A DNA stretch of 64,000 nucleotides, from NCBI GenBank assembly GCA_021404785.1, contig QWHH01000008.1, positions 62,001-126,000 of the forward strand, written 5' to 3'. This DNA comes from Lysobacterales bacterium PRO7. Its GTDB lineage: Bacteria; Pseudomonadota; Gammaproteobacteria; Xanthomonadales; Rhodanobacteraceae. Below are positions 27,677 through 36,598 of this stretch, one piece after another. The stretch's first letter is position 1. Every line of letters starts with the position of its first letter. The translations under genes were made by a program, and so were the position numbers. Under the pieces are notes generated by a model. The model worked only from the letters and a program-made list of their open reading frames with translations. It had not been told where the DNA came from and did not search any database.

Positions 27677-28211
27677 GCGCAAACAGTTCCGGCGCGTGGT
27701 CGAGAAAATACAGTCCGGCGAACAACTTCGGATCGATCGAATAGCCCTCGCGCGCCTTCCCCAGCAGCCAGCGCGCGGCTTCGATACGCGGTACTTCGTG
27801 GACGACGATATTTTCGGTACGGTCGCCACCGCCGACACCTTCGCGCACGAGATCGAACGCGCGCACGAACGCGATCACCTCGTTGCTCATACCGGCCGAT
27901 GACGGCCCGGCCATAAGGAATTCCACGCGCCCGGCGCGGTAGCCGGTTTCCTCGAGCAATTCGCGTTGCGCGGCAGCAACGGCCGTCTCGTCCGGGCCAC
28001 CATCGCGGTCGCCAACCAAGCCGGCCGGCATCTCGATGGTTTTTGCGCAGATCGCCTCGCGCCATTGTTCGACGAACACGATTCGGTCTTCGTCGGTCAC
28101 GGCCACGATGATCACGCCGCCGCCCGGATTCGTGCGTTCGGCAAATTCCCAGCGCCCGCGCTTGCGCAGGCGCAGCCACTGGCCGTTGAAAAGCGTCTGC
28201 GTTTGCGTCAT
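27663..28211 (-). CDS. Nudix hydrolase, ADP-sugar pyrophosphatase-like
   Basis: A 182-residue Nudix protein. The catalytic helix reads E-T-A-V-A-A-A-Q-R-E-L-L-E-E-T-G-Y, matching E-x7-R-E-x2-E-E-x-G. Upstream E-M-P-A-G-L-V is the usual lead-in of ADP-ribose pyrophosphatase (NudF)-like enzymes. The loop before the helix (G-D-R-D-G-G-P-D) is slightly longer than the consensus. The start at 28211 gives M-T-Q-T-Q-T-L; a longer ORF to 28271 looks non-coding. It is convergent and overlapping with the TMEM43-like gene and divergent from the propeller gene. Confidence 0.85.
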   Translation of the reverse strand: MTQTQTLFNGQWLRLRKRGRWEFAERTNPGGGVIIVAVTDEDRIVFVEQWREAICAKTIEMPAGLVGDRDGGPDETAVAAAQRELLEETGYRAGRVEFLMAGPSSAGMSNEVIAFVRAFDLVREGVGGGDRTENIVVHEVPRIEAARWLLGKAREGYSIDPKLFAGLYFLDHAPELFAPNST

Positions 28212-28300
28212 TCTGGCGCGCTTCCTGTTCCTGACCTGCGGCGGCGAACTTCGCCGGCGCGTTGCGGTCATACCCGCCTCACATCATCACGGATTCTCCC

Positions 28301-29812
28301 ATGCCGATTCAATCGTTGCGCATTCCATCATTGCTTCTTGCAGTCGCGTTCGCGGCAGTCGCGCCTGCCGCCAATGCCCAGCAGGCCGCGTCCGACGATG
28401 CCGCTGCCCGCGCGCAGGCCGAGTTCGTGCAGAAGGCCAAGGCGTTGACCGAAGAACAAGTCATGCAGTCACATGACATCGCGGGCTTGAGCCAGCTCGG
28501 TCAGTTCTATTCCGCACAGAACGATACGCCACGCCTGATCTGGGTACTCCGGCGGGTCGGCGAGTTATCGCCCAATTCGGGTGACCTGAAATTGCAGCTT
28601 GCGCTGGCCTACGCGAAAATCGACGACAAATCGCATGCTTACGACACCCTGATCCGCATGCAGACGCAGGGGTTCGGATACGACATTTCCAGGGACAAGC
28701 GCTTTGAGCCGATCCACGGCACCAAGGTGTGGGACTACATCGTTTCCAACCTGCAGGTAAACTCCAAGCAATTCGGCGAGGGCAAACCCGCGCTGGAACT
28801 ACCCAAGGGCGATTACTTGTATGACGCCTTGGCCTGGGACGCCAGGCACGGCGACTTGCTTGCAGGCAGCGCGCGCGATGGCGCGATCCGGCGCGTCGAC
28901 GCGCACGGCAAGGCGACGGACTTCATCAAGCCGGACGCGGCCAACGGACTGTGGGGAATCGATGCGCTCGCCGTCGATGCCGCCCGCGGCAAGCTGTATG
29001 TCGCCAGTTCGTCAACCACGATCTATCAGGGTTTCAGCGGCAACAACGCGGGCAGATCCGGGATCTTCGAGTTCGATCAGGGCACTGGCAAATTCATGCA
29101 AAAGCATGTGTTCGCGCAAGATGGCAGCGTACACCGGATTACATCACTCGCAGTCGCACCTGCTGGCAAGGTTTACGCCGCTGATGCGATGAACAAGCAG
29201 GTATTCACCCTGGAAGACGGCAAGCTGCGCGATATCGTCAACAACCCGAAACTCACGGGAATAACCGGACTGGCGGTATCCGGCGACGGGCGCACGTTGT
29301 ATCTGGCCGACTACGCGCTCGGGATATTCGGCCTCGATCTGGCAACGGGCAAGGCTTTCGAGCTGGCGCATGACCAATCCCGCCTCGTGCTCGGCGGCAT
29401 TGTTTCCATGCAATGGTTCGACGGCACACTGATCATCGTCGAGGACGGCATGGTGCCCAAGCGCATCATGCGCCTGCAACTGGACAAGGATGGCCGTTCG
29501 GTCGCGAGTACCATGCCGCTGGACGTCGCGCATCCGCAATTTGTGGCGCTCGGTGCCAGCACGGTCGCGGGAGACAAGCTGTATACCATCGTCAACCGGC
29601 AGGATGGTTTGTATGACGATCACGGCGTACTGGCCGAGGCGGACAAACTTGCGCCGACGCAAATCTTTCGCAGCAACCTACGGTTTGCGTGGGGGCAGAA
29701 GGGAGTTGGCGGTGGCGGCCCGCTGGAGGTGCGCGAAGGCACTCAGGCAGATTTGAAGAAATCACAGGTCAAACCGGCCCCGGCGCCATCCCCGCCGTCA
29801 GACAAACACTGA
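28301..29812 (+). CDS. Periplasmic beta-propeller (SMP-30/NHL-like) protein
   Basis: A 503-residue protein with a signal peptide (A-A-V-A-P-A-A-N-A-Q). An N-terminal helical, TPR-like part spans about 30-145 (G-E-L-S-P-N-S-G-D-L-K-L-Q-L-A-L-A-Y). From about 165 to 480 comes a propeller built of repeats such as L-A-W-D-A-R-H-G-D, A-L-A-V-D-A-A-R-G-K-L-Y-V-A and L-A-V-S-G-D-G-R-T-L-Y-L-A-D-Y. Pro-rich tail at the C-terminus. Such folds serve as lactonases or binding scaffolds; no catalytic residues stand out. The 3' end overlaps the convergent exonuclease gene by 15 bp. Confidence 0.78.
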   Translation: MPIQSLRIPSLLLAVAFAAVAPAANAQQAASDDAAARAQAEFVQKAKALTEEQVMQSHDIAGLSQLGQFYSAQNDTPRLIWVLRRVGELSPNSGDLKLQLALAYAKIDDKSHAYDTLIRMQTQGFGYDISRDKRFEPIHGTKVWDYIVSNLQVNSKQFGEGKPALELPKGDYLYDALAWDARHGDLLAGSARDGAIRRVDAHGKATDFIKPDAANGLWGIDALAVDAARGKLYVASSSTTIYQGFSGNNAGRSGIFEFDQGTGKFMQKHVFAQDGSVHRITSLAVAPAGKVYAADAMNKQVFTLEDGKLRDIVNNPKLTGITGLAVSGDGRTLYLADYALGIFGLDLATGKAFELAHDQSRLVLGGIVSMQWFDGTLIIVEDGMVPKRIMRLQLDKDGRSVASTMPLDVAHPQFVALGASTVAGDKLYTIVNRQDGLYDDHGVLAEADKLAPTQIFRSNLRFAWGQKGVGGGGPLEVREGTQADLKKSQVKPAPAPSPPSDKH

Positions 29813-30700
29813 CCGACTCAGCAGTTCCTTGCAACGTTTGCGGGTCAGTGGCCCGAAACGCAGCGTTTCCAACAGCTGTTCAAGCACGATTGCATCACCA
29901 TTGCGCCGCGCCAGTTCCTGCGCGGTCGCCGGCACCGGCGCATCCAGCGCGATGCTGGCGAGCGTGCGCGAAAGCATCGCCTGCGCGCGGTGTTCCTTGA
30001 GGCGCGCGTAGGTCTGTCCGGCGCCGCGCAGTCGCAGATATGGCACCTCTTCGACACGCGCGTAGAGCGCGTCGAGTGAGTCGAAATTGGCGAGGAGTTG
30101 CGCCGCAGTTTTCGCGCCGACGCCGGGAACGCCGGGGATGTTGTCCACCGCATCGCCGGTCAGGGCGAGATAATCGACGACTTGGTCCGGACGCACGCCA
30201 AGGCGCTGCTTGACGCCATGTGCGTCCCAGCGCTGATCCTTGGAGAAATCCCATTGCTCGTCGTCATCGCCGATGAGCTGACCGAAATCCTTGTCCGCCG
30301 AGACGATCACGTTGCGCATGCCGTGCGCGCGCGCGACCATCACCGCGCTGCCAATCAGGTCGTCGGCTTCGTACTGCGTGTCGCGCAAAACGCAAAGTCC
30401 GAGCGCGGCGACGACGCGCTTGCAATAATCGAACTGTACCTTCAATTCCGGCGGCGGCAATTCGCGGTTGGCCTTGTAGGCCGGGTAGATCGCATTGCGG
30501 AAGGAACTCGTCAGCGACTCATCGAACGCAACCACGATATGTGTCGGCTGCGTGCGTTCGAGGAAGTCGCACAGAAATCGGGTGAAGCCGTGCACCGCAT
30601 TGACCGGTGCGCCGTCCGTGTCGAAGAATTCCGGCGGCATGGAATGCCAGGCGCGGAAGATATACAAACTCGCGTCGATCAGATGCAGCGTGTCGGTCAC
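29798..30700 (-). CDS. 5'-3' exonuclease / flap endonuclease (Xni/ExoIX- or PolI-N-like)
   Basis: A 300-residue stand-alone structure-specific nuclease homologous to the N-terminal domain of DNA polymerase I. Visible features are L-I-D-A-S at the N-terminus, the arch region R-N-A-I-Y-P-A-Y-K-A-N-R, metal-binding Y-E-A-D-D-L-I-G and S-A-D-K-D-F, and the helix-three-turn-helix D-N-I-P-G-V-P-G-V-G. The retained E-A-D-D metal site and length exceeding E. coli Xni (about 250 aa) suggest a fully active flap nuclease. It starts with GTG, overlapping the nitroreductase stop (GTGA). Confidence 0.85.
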   Translation of the reverse strand: MTDTLHLIDASLYIFRAWHSMPPEFFDTDGAPVNAVHGFTRFLCDFLERTQPTHIVVAFDESLTSSFRNAIYPAYKANRELPPPELKVQFDYCKRVVAALGLCVLRDTQYEADDLIGSAVMVARAHGMRNVIVSADKDFGQLIGDDDEQWDFSKDQRWDAHGVKQRLGVRPDQVVDYLALTGDAVDNIPGVPGVGAKTAAQLLANFDSLDALYARVEEVPYLRLRGAGQTYARLKEHRAQAMLSRTLASIALDAPVPATAQELARRNGDAIVLEQLLETLRFGPLTRKRCKELLSRSVFV

Positions 30701-31266
30701 AGGCGCAACTCGCCGACGACATCGCGCAATACCGGCCGCAGGCGTTCAGGAGCGGGTTCCATCGTCGTGCCGATGTGCACGAATGCGACGATGCGTTCAT
30801 TCGCGCCAAGCCCGAACAGCGCCGCAGCGTCGGCGTCATAGGCCGCCCAGCCGGTCAGCCATTGCGCACCGAAGCCGAGCGCCTGCGCGCCAAGCAAAAG
30901 GTTATATGCGACGCAACCTGCGGACAACAATTGCTCCTGTGCGGGAATCTTGGGATGTTGTTCATCGATGCGCGCGATTACGGTGATGATGAGCGGCGCG
31001 AAGGTGAAACGCTCGCGATCCTTCATCAGCAGCGTGGGGGCGATATCCGGTTCAATGTGCTGATGGATCTGCGCGAGCTTCTCGCCGAGCGCTGCGCGCG
31101 TCTCGCCGGCAATCGTCAGCAATCGCCACGGCACCAGCTTGCCGTGATCGGGCACGCGGATCGTGGCAGTCAGCAAACGTTCGAGTTGTGCCGGCGTCGG
31201 CCCTGGTTCGCCAAGCTGGCGCGCGGGCGTGGAACGGCGGGAATCGAGCAGGTCGAGCAAATCCAT
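30697..31266 (-). CDS. Nitroreductase-family flavoprotein
   Basis: A 189-residue FMN-dependent nitroreductase-like protein. It has S-R-R-S-T-P-A-R-Q-L-G-E near the N-terminus and V-P-D-H-G-K-L-V-P-W-R (FMN phosphate region). The mid-helix G-C-V-A-Y-N-L-L-L-G-A-Q-A-L-G-F-G-A and G-W-A-A-Y follow. This order resembles the YdjA-like (minimal) nitroreductases, which reduce nitro compounds or serve reductive biosynthesis. The start at 31266 avoids an implausible basic leader. It is coupled to the downstream exonuclease gene by a 4-bp overlap. Confidence 0.83.
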   Translation of the reverse strand: MDLLDLLDSRRSTPARQLGEPGPTPAQLERLLTATIRVPDHGKLVPWRLLTIAGETRAALGEKLAQIHQHIEPDIAPTLLMKDRERFTFAPLIITVIARIDEQHPKIPAQEQLLSAGCVAYNLLLGAQALGFGAQWLTGWAAYDADAAALFGLGANERIVAFVHIGTTMEPAPERLRPVLRDVVGELRL

Positions 31267-31312
31267 GTCGCGACTTCGTGTGGGAATCCGCAAAGGATAG
31301 CAGCCGCGCGCG

Positions 31313-32035
31313 TCACGGCGCTCGACACGCGAAAGGAAGGCATGCGTGCAGCCACGGAAACATCGGCAGCCACGGCCCGGCGAGTGTGAGAATGGCGCTA
31401 GCAAGCAATGCGAAGCCGGCGATGCGCCGTGCAGCGGGTCTGGCGCTGAATCCCGCGAAGCGTTGCGCTCCGAACGCAGCGAGTGTCATCGATGGCAGCG
31501 TGCCGATTCCAAACGCGGCCATCGTCATTGCGCCATGCAGCGCGTCGCCTTGCAGGGCGGAGATGATGAGCACGGTGTAGACGAATCCGCACGGCATCCA
31601 ACCCCAGACCATGCCGAAGGCGAGTGCGCGCGGCAGACTTGTCACCGGCAACAGGCGCCGGCCAAACGGGGCGATGCGTTGCCACAATTTATGACCGATG
31701 CCGAAGCCCGGATCGCGCACGCGCCCGAACGCGACCAGCGCGCCAAGCAAGAGCGCCGCAGCCGCAAGCACGCGCAGCGCGCGCCGCACCGATTCGATGT
31801 CGAGTACGCCGATCAACGCGCCGAGCGCGCCGCCAAGCAGCAATCCGACTAGTGTGTACGAAAAAGCACGGCCCATCTGGTAACCGATCAGCAGCGCAGG
31901 TTGCGGGCGTCCATCCGCGCGCTTGGCGGTGGCGATGCCGAGCGCGGCGGAAATGCCGCCGCACATGACCAGGCAATGTCCGCTCGCGGCGAGGCCGAGC
32001 AGCAGCGCGGCAAATAGCGTGAGCGAATCGCTCAC
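31313..32035 (-). CDS. SafE/TauE-type membrane protein of the cbb3 assembly cluster
   Basis: A 240-residue protein with six or so membrane helices. It shows the cysteine/metal-like motifs G-H-C-L-V-M-C-G-G in the first helix and W-G-W-M-P-C-G-F-V-Y in a later one. This COG2836-like family regularly sits behind ccoS in cbb3 operons and is annotated as a sulfite exporter or DsbD-like protein. A role in copper or thiol handling for oxidase maturation is plausible from context. It starts with GTG overlapping the ccoS stop. Confidence 0.8.
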   Translation of the reverse strand: MSDSLTLFAALLLGLAASGHCLVMCGGISAALGIATAKRADGRPQPALLIGYQMGRAFSYTLVGLLLGGALGALIGVLDIESVRRALRVLAAAALLLGALVAFGRVRDPGFGIGHKLWQRIAPFGRRLLPVTSLPRALAFGMVWGWMPCGFVYTVLIISALQGDALHGAMTMAAFGIGTLPSMTLAAFGAQRFAGFSARPAARRIAGFALLASAILTLAGPWLPMFPWLHACLPFACRAP

Positions 32036-32223
32036 GCCGGCGTGTCCTTCGGATCGTCGTGCTGTGCGTCGGCCGGCTTTGGCGACGGATCGTCGAGCAG
32101 CGGCAACAATTTCGGCGTGTCCATGTCGTCGAACTGATCGTGCTCAACCGCCCAGAAGAACGCGATGCCGGCGCCGATCAGCAACAGGATCGACAGCGGA
32201 ATCATGACGACGAGAATGTTCAT
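32032..32223 (-). CDS. ccoS: CcoS, cbb3 oxidase maturation protein
   Basis: A 63-residue single-helix protein: M-N-I-L-V-V-M-I-P-L-S-I-L-L-L-I-G membrane segment followed by F-F-W-A-V-E-H-D-Q-F-D-D-M-D-T-P, the recognisable CcoS signature. CcoS is required for insertion of cofactors into cbb3 oxidase in Rhodobacter. The ATG overlaps the ccoI stop and the stop overlaps the SafE-type gene, so the three are translationally coupled. Confidence 0.93.
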   Translation of the reverse strand: MNILVVMIPLSILLLIGAGIAFFWAVEHDQFDDMDTPKLLPLLDDPSPKPADAQHDDPKDTPA

Positions 32224-34643
32224 GATGTGGTATGTGCCAGCGTTGGCACGATCGGTTGAGTCTGCGCCGGCGTACGTCCGATGCGTAGTGCGTTGAGAAT
32301 CACCACCAGCGAGCTCATCGACATGCCGATCGCGGCCAGCCATGGCGGTACGAAGCCGAGTGCGCCGAGTGGCACTACGGACAAATTGTAGACCAGCGCC
32401 CAGCGCTGGTTCTGGCGCAGCACGGCCAGCGTCTCGCGCGCGATCGCGCGCGCCTGTGCGAGCATGGGCAGGTTGTTGCCGTCGAGCACGATGTCGCCGG
32501 CGGCTTGCGCCAGCTCCGTGCCGGATGCCAGCGCCACGGCGACATCTGCGCCGGCCAGCACCGGCGCGTCGTTGATGCCGTCGCCGATGGCGATGACGCG
32601 CGCGCCGCGCGCACGCAATTCGTGCAGGCGTTCGAGCTTGTCCGCCGGACTCATGCGCGCGCGCCAGGATTCGATGCCGAGTCGTTGCGCGATGGCTTCG
32701 ACTTTCGTCTGCGCATCGCCGCTGGCGAGCTCCACGCTCACGCCGTCGGCGCGCAGGGCGTCCAGCGTTTCGCGGGCATTCGCGCGCAATCGCTCGCGCA
32801 AGGCAAACGCCGCAATGACATGCACGCCTTCGGCAAGGATCACCGAGTCGGCATCGGCGCCGTCCGAGTTGTCGCTGAGTGCGAAGGAACGCTGGCCAAG
32901 TTTGAAGTGGCGTCCATCGATTGTCCCCTGAATGCCGCCGCCCGCGACAGTGCGAACATCTCGCGCCTCGCGTGGCGCAATTCCGGCGGCAGCCCGGCTG
33001 AGCGCCTGCGCGGCCGGATGCGTGCTGCCGCGTGCGAGTGCCGCGGCGAGCGCAAGCGCCTCGTCTGGATCAAGCGCATCGATGCTCGTCAGGTCGAGTT
33101 CGGCGCAGGTCAAGGTGCCGGTCTTGTCGAACACGGCATGCGTGGCAAGCGCCAGATTTTCGATTGCGTCGGTATGCACGACGAACACGCCGCGCGATGC
33201 CAGCACCGATAGCGCGCGCGTCAGCGCAGCGGGCACGGCAAGCGCGAACGCGCACGGACACGACACGACCAGTACTGCAAGCGTTGCGGTGAGCGCGCGC
33301 GCAGGATCGACAAGGCTCCAGCCGATCGCGCACAGCGCGGCGAGCGCGAGCACGCGCGCGACAAAACCGGCGGCGGCGCGTTCGCCGGCGCGCGCAAGGC
33401 GTGGGCGTTCGCTCTGCGCGCGCGCAACCAGTGCGGCGATGCCGGCCAATGCGGTGTCCGCGCCGACGCGGGTCACCCGCGCGATAACCGGGCCTTCGAG
33501 CACCAGACTGCCGCCAATCAGCCCGTCGCCACGGCTCTTGCGCACTGGCGCGGATTCACCGGTCAGCAGCGATTCGTCAACGCGACTCGCGGCGCTTTCC
33601 AGAACGGCGTCGGCGGGCACGCGCTCGCCCTGAGCAATCTGCACGTGGTCGTCGGGTACGAGTTCCAGCGCGCCGATGCGTTCGATCGCGCCATCGGTCT
33701 GGATGCGATCGGCGAACGCCGGTACGAGCCGTGCCATCGCATCAGCAAGATTGCCGGCCCGATGTCGAGCGCGCATTTCAAGGTAACGCCCGACCAGCAG
33801 GAAAAACACGAACATGCTCACCGAATCGAAATACACCTCGCCGCCGCCGCGCATGGCCTCGATCACGCTCGCCGCGTAGATCAGAGCGATGGCGAGCGCG
33901 ACCGGCACGTCCATTCCCAGCGTGCGTGCCCGCAATGCGCGTACGGCACCGGCGAAGAACGGCGCTGCGGAATAGAACACCACTGGCGTGGCGACCAGCA
34001 GCCCAAGCCAGCGCATCGCCTCGCGCGTGGCTGGATCCATTGCGCCCCAGGCGCCGAGATAGATAGCGCTGGCGTACATCATCGCCTGCATCGCCCCGAA
34101 GCCGGCGACAGCCAGGCGCTTGAGCGCGGCGCGCGCTTCGCGCCGGCGCGCGTCGTCCAGTGCTGCCGCATCCAGCGGCAGCGCGGAGTATCCGGTTTGC
34201 GCGAGCGCCGCGAGGATCGTGGGGAGGTCGGTGCGCGCGGGATCCCACACGATGCGCGCGCGCTGCGCTGCCGCGTTCACCTGTACCGACGTGATCCCTG
34301 CGACGGCGGACAACGAACGTTCGATCAGCCACACGCAAGCCGCGCAGCGGATGCCGTCGATCAGCAGCAAGGCTTCACTGTGTTTTGCATCGAGCGTGCG
34401 CACGACGTGGCGCGCGAGTTCCGGTCGTTGCCAGGTTTGGGCGTTGCGTTGCGCAGCTTGCGGGTCGGGCGCACGCGCCGATGGCGAACTGCGCAACCGG
34501 TAATAATCGGCGAGGCCGAGTTTGTCGATCCATTCCGCGGCGGCGCGGCAACCGTTGCAGCACACGGCATGCGATACGCCCGCAACAGTGGCAAGCGGAG
34601 GATTGGCCGGAAGCGCTTCGCCGCAGTGCCAACATGTGCTCAT
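32220..34643 (-). CDS. ccoI: CcoI, copper-transporting P1B-type ATPase for cbb3 assembly
   Basis: An 807-residue heavy-metal P-type ATPase. The N-terminus has a Cys cluster (C-W-H-C-G and C-C-N-G-C) of the FixI/CcoI type, then an HMA domain with G-I-R-C-A-A-C. The membrane C-P-C motif (S-C-P-C-A-F), the phosphorylation site D-K-T-G-T-L-T and the hinge G-D-G-I-N-D-A-P-V-L are intact. It exports copper towards the periplasm for assembly of the oxidase binuclear centre. The start at 34643 overlaps the ccoH-like stop by 4 bp. An upstream ORF extension is only a shadow. Confidence 0.94.
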   Translation of the reverse strand: MSTCWHCGEALPANPPLATVAGVSHAVCCNGCRAAAEWIDKLGLADYYRLRSSPSARAPDPQAAQRNAQTWQRPELARHVVRTLDAKHSEALLLIDGIRCAACVWLIERSLSAVAGITSVQVNAAAQRARIVWDPARTDLPTILAALAQTGYSALPLDAAALDDARRREARAALKRLAVAGFGAMQAMMYASAIYLGAWGAMDPATREAMRWLGLLVATPVVFYSAAPFFAGAVRALRARTLGMDVPVALAIALIYAASVIEAMRGGGEVYFDSVSMFVFFLLVGRYLEMRARHRAGNLADAMARLVPAFADRIQTDGAIERIGALELVPDDHVQIAQGERVPADAVLESAASRVDESLLTGESAPVRKSRGDGLIGGSLVLEGPVIARVTRVGADTALAGIAALVARAQSERPRLARAGERAAAGFVARVLALAALCAIGWSLVDPARALTATLAVLVVSCPCAFALAVPAALTRALSVLASRGVFVVHTDAIENLALATHAVFDKTGTLTCAELDLTSIDALDPDEALALAAALARGSTHPAAQALSRAAAGIAPREARDVRTVAGGGIQGTIDGRHFKLGQRSFALSDNSDGADADSVILAEGVHVIAAFALRERLRANARETLDALRADGVSVELASGDAQTKVEAIAQRLGIESWRARMSPADKLERLHELRARGARVIAIGDGINDAPVLAGADVAVALASGTELAQAAGDIVLDGNNLPMLAQARAIARETLAVLRQNQRWALVYNLSVVPLGALGFVPPWLAAIGMSMSSLVVILNALRIGRTPAQTQPIVPTLAHTTS

Positions 34644-34888
34644 GGCGATGCGTCCGGTTTCGGCGGACGCGCGACCGGTACCTTCATCACCTGCGGGCCG
34701 GATACGGGAAGTTCCGGATCGGCGTAGTCGTGCGCGATCAGGATGAGCCAGATGCAGCCGGCGATGGATGCGGCGAACACGGCCGCGCCCAGCCAGACGA
34801 TGACCTGGGCGTACCACGCGCCGGATTTGTCGCGTGGCGTAGCGTCATTTCGTGTCGGTCGGATCACCGTGGGACAACGAATAGACAT
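34640..34888 (-). CDS. ccoH: Short FixH/CcoH-position membrane protein
   Basis: An 82-residue protein with one membrane helix (V-I-V-W-L-G-A-A-V-F-A-A-S-I-A-G) and a short Pro-rich C-terminus (A-D-P-E-L-P-V-S-G-P-Q-V). It sits exactly where FixH/CcoH normally lies, between ccoP and ccoI. It is about half the usual length and lacks the periplasmic domain with the D-D-Y-Y-K-like stretch. The ATG lies 44 bp inside ccoP; an in-frame GTG at 34867 is an alternative. No ribosome site is obvious, so it may depend on coupling. The symbol is given by position. Confidence 0.6.
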   Translation of the reverse strand: MSIRCPTVIRPTRNDATPRDKSGAWYAQVIVWLGAAVFAASIAGCIWLILIAHDYADPELPVSGPQVMKVPVARPPKPDASP

Positions 34889-35756
34889 AGGCTGCGATCA
34901 CCCGTGCGTCGTTCTCGCCCAAGCGCGCACGCCACGTCGGCATGTTGCCGCTGCGGCCATCGCGAATGGACGATTCCACCGATTCCAGGTCGCCGCCGTA
35001 GAGCCAGATCGTGTCGGTCAGGTTCGGAGCGCCCAGTGCCGGATTGCCCTTGCCTTCGGGCCCGTGGCAGGCGGCGCAGACAGTGAACAACGCCTTGCCC
35101 GCAATCGCCTTCGTCGCGTCGTGCGGCGCGCCGGACAAACTCAGCACGTAGTTGGCGAGGTTCGCAACGCCGGCGTCGCCGAACTGCGGACCCCAGGCCG
35201 GCATCGCGCCATGGCGGCCGTCGAGGATGCTGGTCAGGATGGCCTTGCCATCGCCGCCATAGAGCCAGTCATTGTCGGCAAGGTTCGGTGCGCCGAGCAG
35301 CGTGTTGCCGTGCGCATCGCGGCCGTGGCAGGCCGCACAGTTGTCGCGGAACAGCACTTCGCCCATCGCCAGCGCATCGTGGTCGCCGGCGAGTTGTTCG
35401 ATCGAATACTTGTCGAAGCGCTGGAACGCGGCGTCGAGGCGCGCGTCGTTGCTTGCTGTTTCCCGCGCCAGCTGCCCGTGCGAGGTCCAGCCTAGATAGC
35501 CCTTGTGATTGCCGAATCCGGGAAATAGAAACAGGTAGGCGAAGCCGGCGACGAACATGGCGGCAGAAAGCAGAATCCACCACATTGGCAGCTTGCGCAC
35601 GCCCTCGCGCAACACGCCATGCGCCCAGACGTGTCCGCTGGTGCCATCCGGCAGGGTCGGGATTTTCGCGCGCGGCGCCCACAGGAAAAGGAAAAACGTG
35701 ATGCCCAGGTTGAACACCACAAGGAACATCACCCACAGCGACCAACCGTTGCTCAT
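34845..35756 (-). CDS. ccoP: CcoP, di-heme cytochrome c subunit of cbb3 oxidase
   Basis: A 303-residue membrane-anchored cytochrome that passes electrons to CcoN. Two membrane helices (about 5-26 and 56-80) precede two class I cytochrome c domains. The heme sites are C140-A-A-C143-H144 and C227-A-A-C230-H231. Axial methionines are likely in G-A-M-P-A-W (M185) and G-N-M-P-T-W. The start overlaps the ccoQ stop by 4 bp; the longer ORF upstream is a shadow of ccoQ and ccoO. Confidence 0.95.
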   Translation of the reverse strand: MSNGWSLWVMFLVVFNLGITFFLFLWAPRAKIPTLPDGTSGHVWAHGVLREGVRKLPMWWILLSAAMFVAGFAYLFLFPGFGNHKGYLGWTSHGQLARETASNDARLDAAFQRFDKYSIEQLAGDHDALAMGEVLFRDNCAACHGRDAHGNTLLGAPNLADNDWLYGGDGKAILTSILDGRHGAMPAWGPQFGDAGVANLANYVLSLSGAPHDATKAIAGKALFTVCAACHGPEGKGNPALGAPNLTDTIWLYGGDLESVESSIRDGRSGNMPTWRARLGENDARVIAAYVYSLSHGDPTDTK

Positions 35757-35929
35757 GGCTTGTCCTCCGTGGCGATGGCGGCGGCATCCTCGTCTTCCAT
35801 TGGCATGCGCGCCAAGGCGTTGAACGTACGCTTGTGGTATGGCAGCCAGGCCCAGATCCAGATGCCGATGAAGGCAATCATCATGGCGATGATGAAGAAG
35901 CCTGCGATTTCGCCCCAGATCGGATTCAT
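35753..35929 (-). CDS. ccoQ: CcoQ, small subunit of cbb3 oxidase
   Basis: A 58-residue gene read directly from the sequence. The protein starts [12 protein letters not shown], has one membrane helix (about 9-30) with W-I-W-A-W, then the characteristic Y-H-K-R-T-F junction and an acidic tail (M-E-D-E-D). Both ends overlap neighbours by 4 bp (ATGA with ccoO upstream and ccoP downstream), so it is tightly coupled. CcoQ stabilises the CcoNOP complex. It is easily missed because of its size. Confidence 0.92.
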   Translation of the reverse strand: MNPIWGEIAGFFIIAMMIAFIGIWIWAWLPYHKRTFNALARMPMEDEDAAAIATEDKP

Positions 35930-36588
35930 GGCGCGCCTCCGTCGGATGCGGGCGCCGCTTGCGCGGCTGCCGGCTTCTGCGGCTCATTGTCGATGCCCAG
36001 GCCCTGCAGGTAGGCGACCAGCGCATCCATCTCGGTCTTGCCGGCCACGGCCTTCGGCGCGGCCTTGATGTCGGCGTCGGTGTAGGGATCGCCGAGCATG
36101 CGCAGCACGCGCATGCGCGCCTGGATATCCTTGCCGTCGATAAGGGCCAGCGACAGCCACGGGTAATCGGGCATGTTCGATTGCGGCACGACCTGGCGCG
36201 GATTCATCAGGTGCAGGCGCTGCCACAGATCCGAGTATTTGCCCCCGACGCGGGCGAGGTCCGGACCGGTGCGCTTGCTGCCCCACTGGAACGGTCGGTC
36301 GTAAACCGATTCGCTGGCCGTCGAATAATGTCCGTAGCGTTCGGTTTCGAAGCGCAGCGCGCGGATCATCTGCGAATGGCACAGGTAGCAGCCCTCGCGC
36401 ACGTAGATGTCGCGCCCGGCCAGGCGCAGCGGATCATAAGGTTTGACGCCTTCGGCCGGCTGCACCTTGTTCGCCTCGATGAATAGCGGCGTGATCTCGG
36501 CGAGACCGCCGATCGACACCATGATCGCGGTCAGGATGCCGAGCGTCCATACGTGCTTTTCGATGAACTCGAAATGACGGTAGGCCAT
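35926..36588 (-). CDS. ccoO: CcoO, mono-heme cytochrome c subunit of cbb3 oxidase
   Basis: A 220-residue membrane-anchored monoheme cytochrome. An N-terminal helix spans about 13-35 ([14 protein letters not shown]). The heme motif is C67-Y-L-C70-H71 in [11 protein letters not shown], and further conserved blocks are [13 protein letters not shown] and M-P-x-Y-P-W-L. The Pro/Ala-rich C-terminus is longer than minimal. It is 10 bp downstream of ccoN. Confidence 0.96.
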   Translation of the reverse strand: MAYRHFEFIEKHVWTLGILTAIMVSIGGLAEITPLFIEANKVQPAEGVKPYDPLRLAGRDIYVREGCYLCHSQMIRALRFETERYGHYSTASESVYDRPFQWGSKRTGPDLARVGGKYSDLWQRLHLMNPRQVVPQSNMPDYPWLSLALIDGKDIQARMRVLRMLGDPYTDADIKAAPKAVAGKTEMDALVAYLQGLGIDNEPQKPAAAQAAPASDGGAP

Positions 36589-36598
36589 GGCGAGCTCC

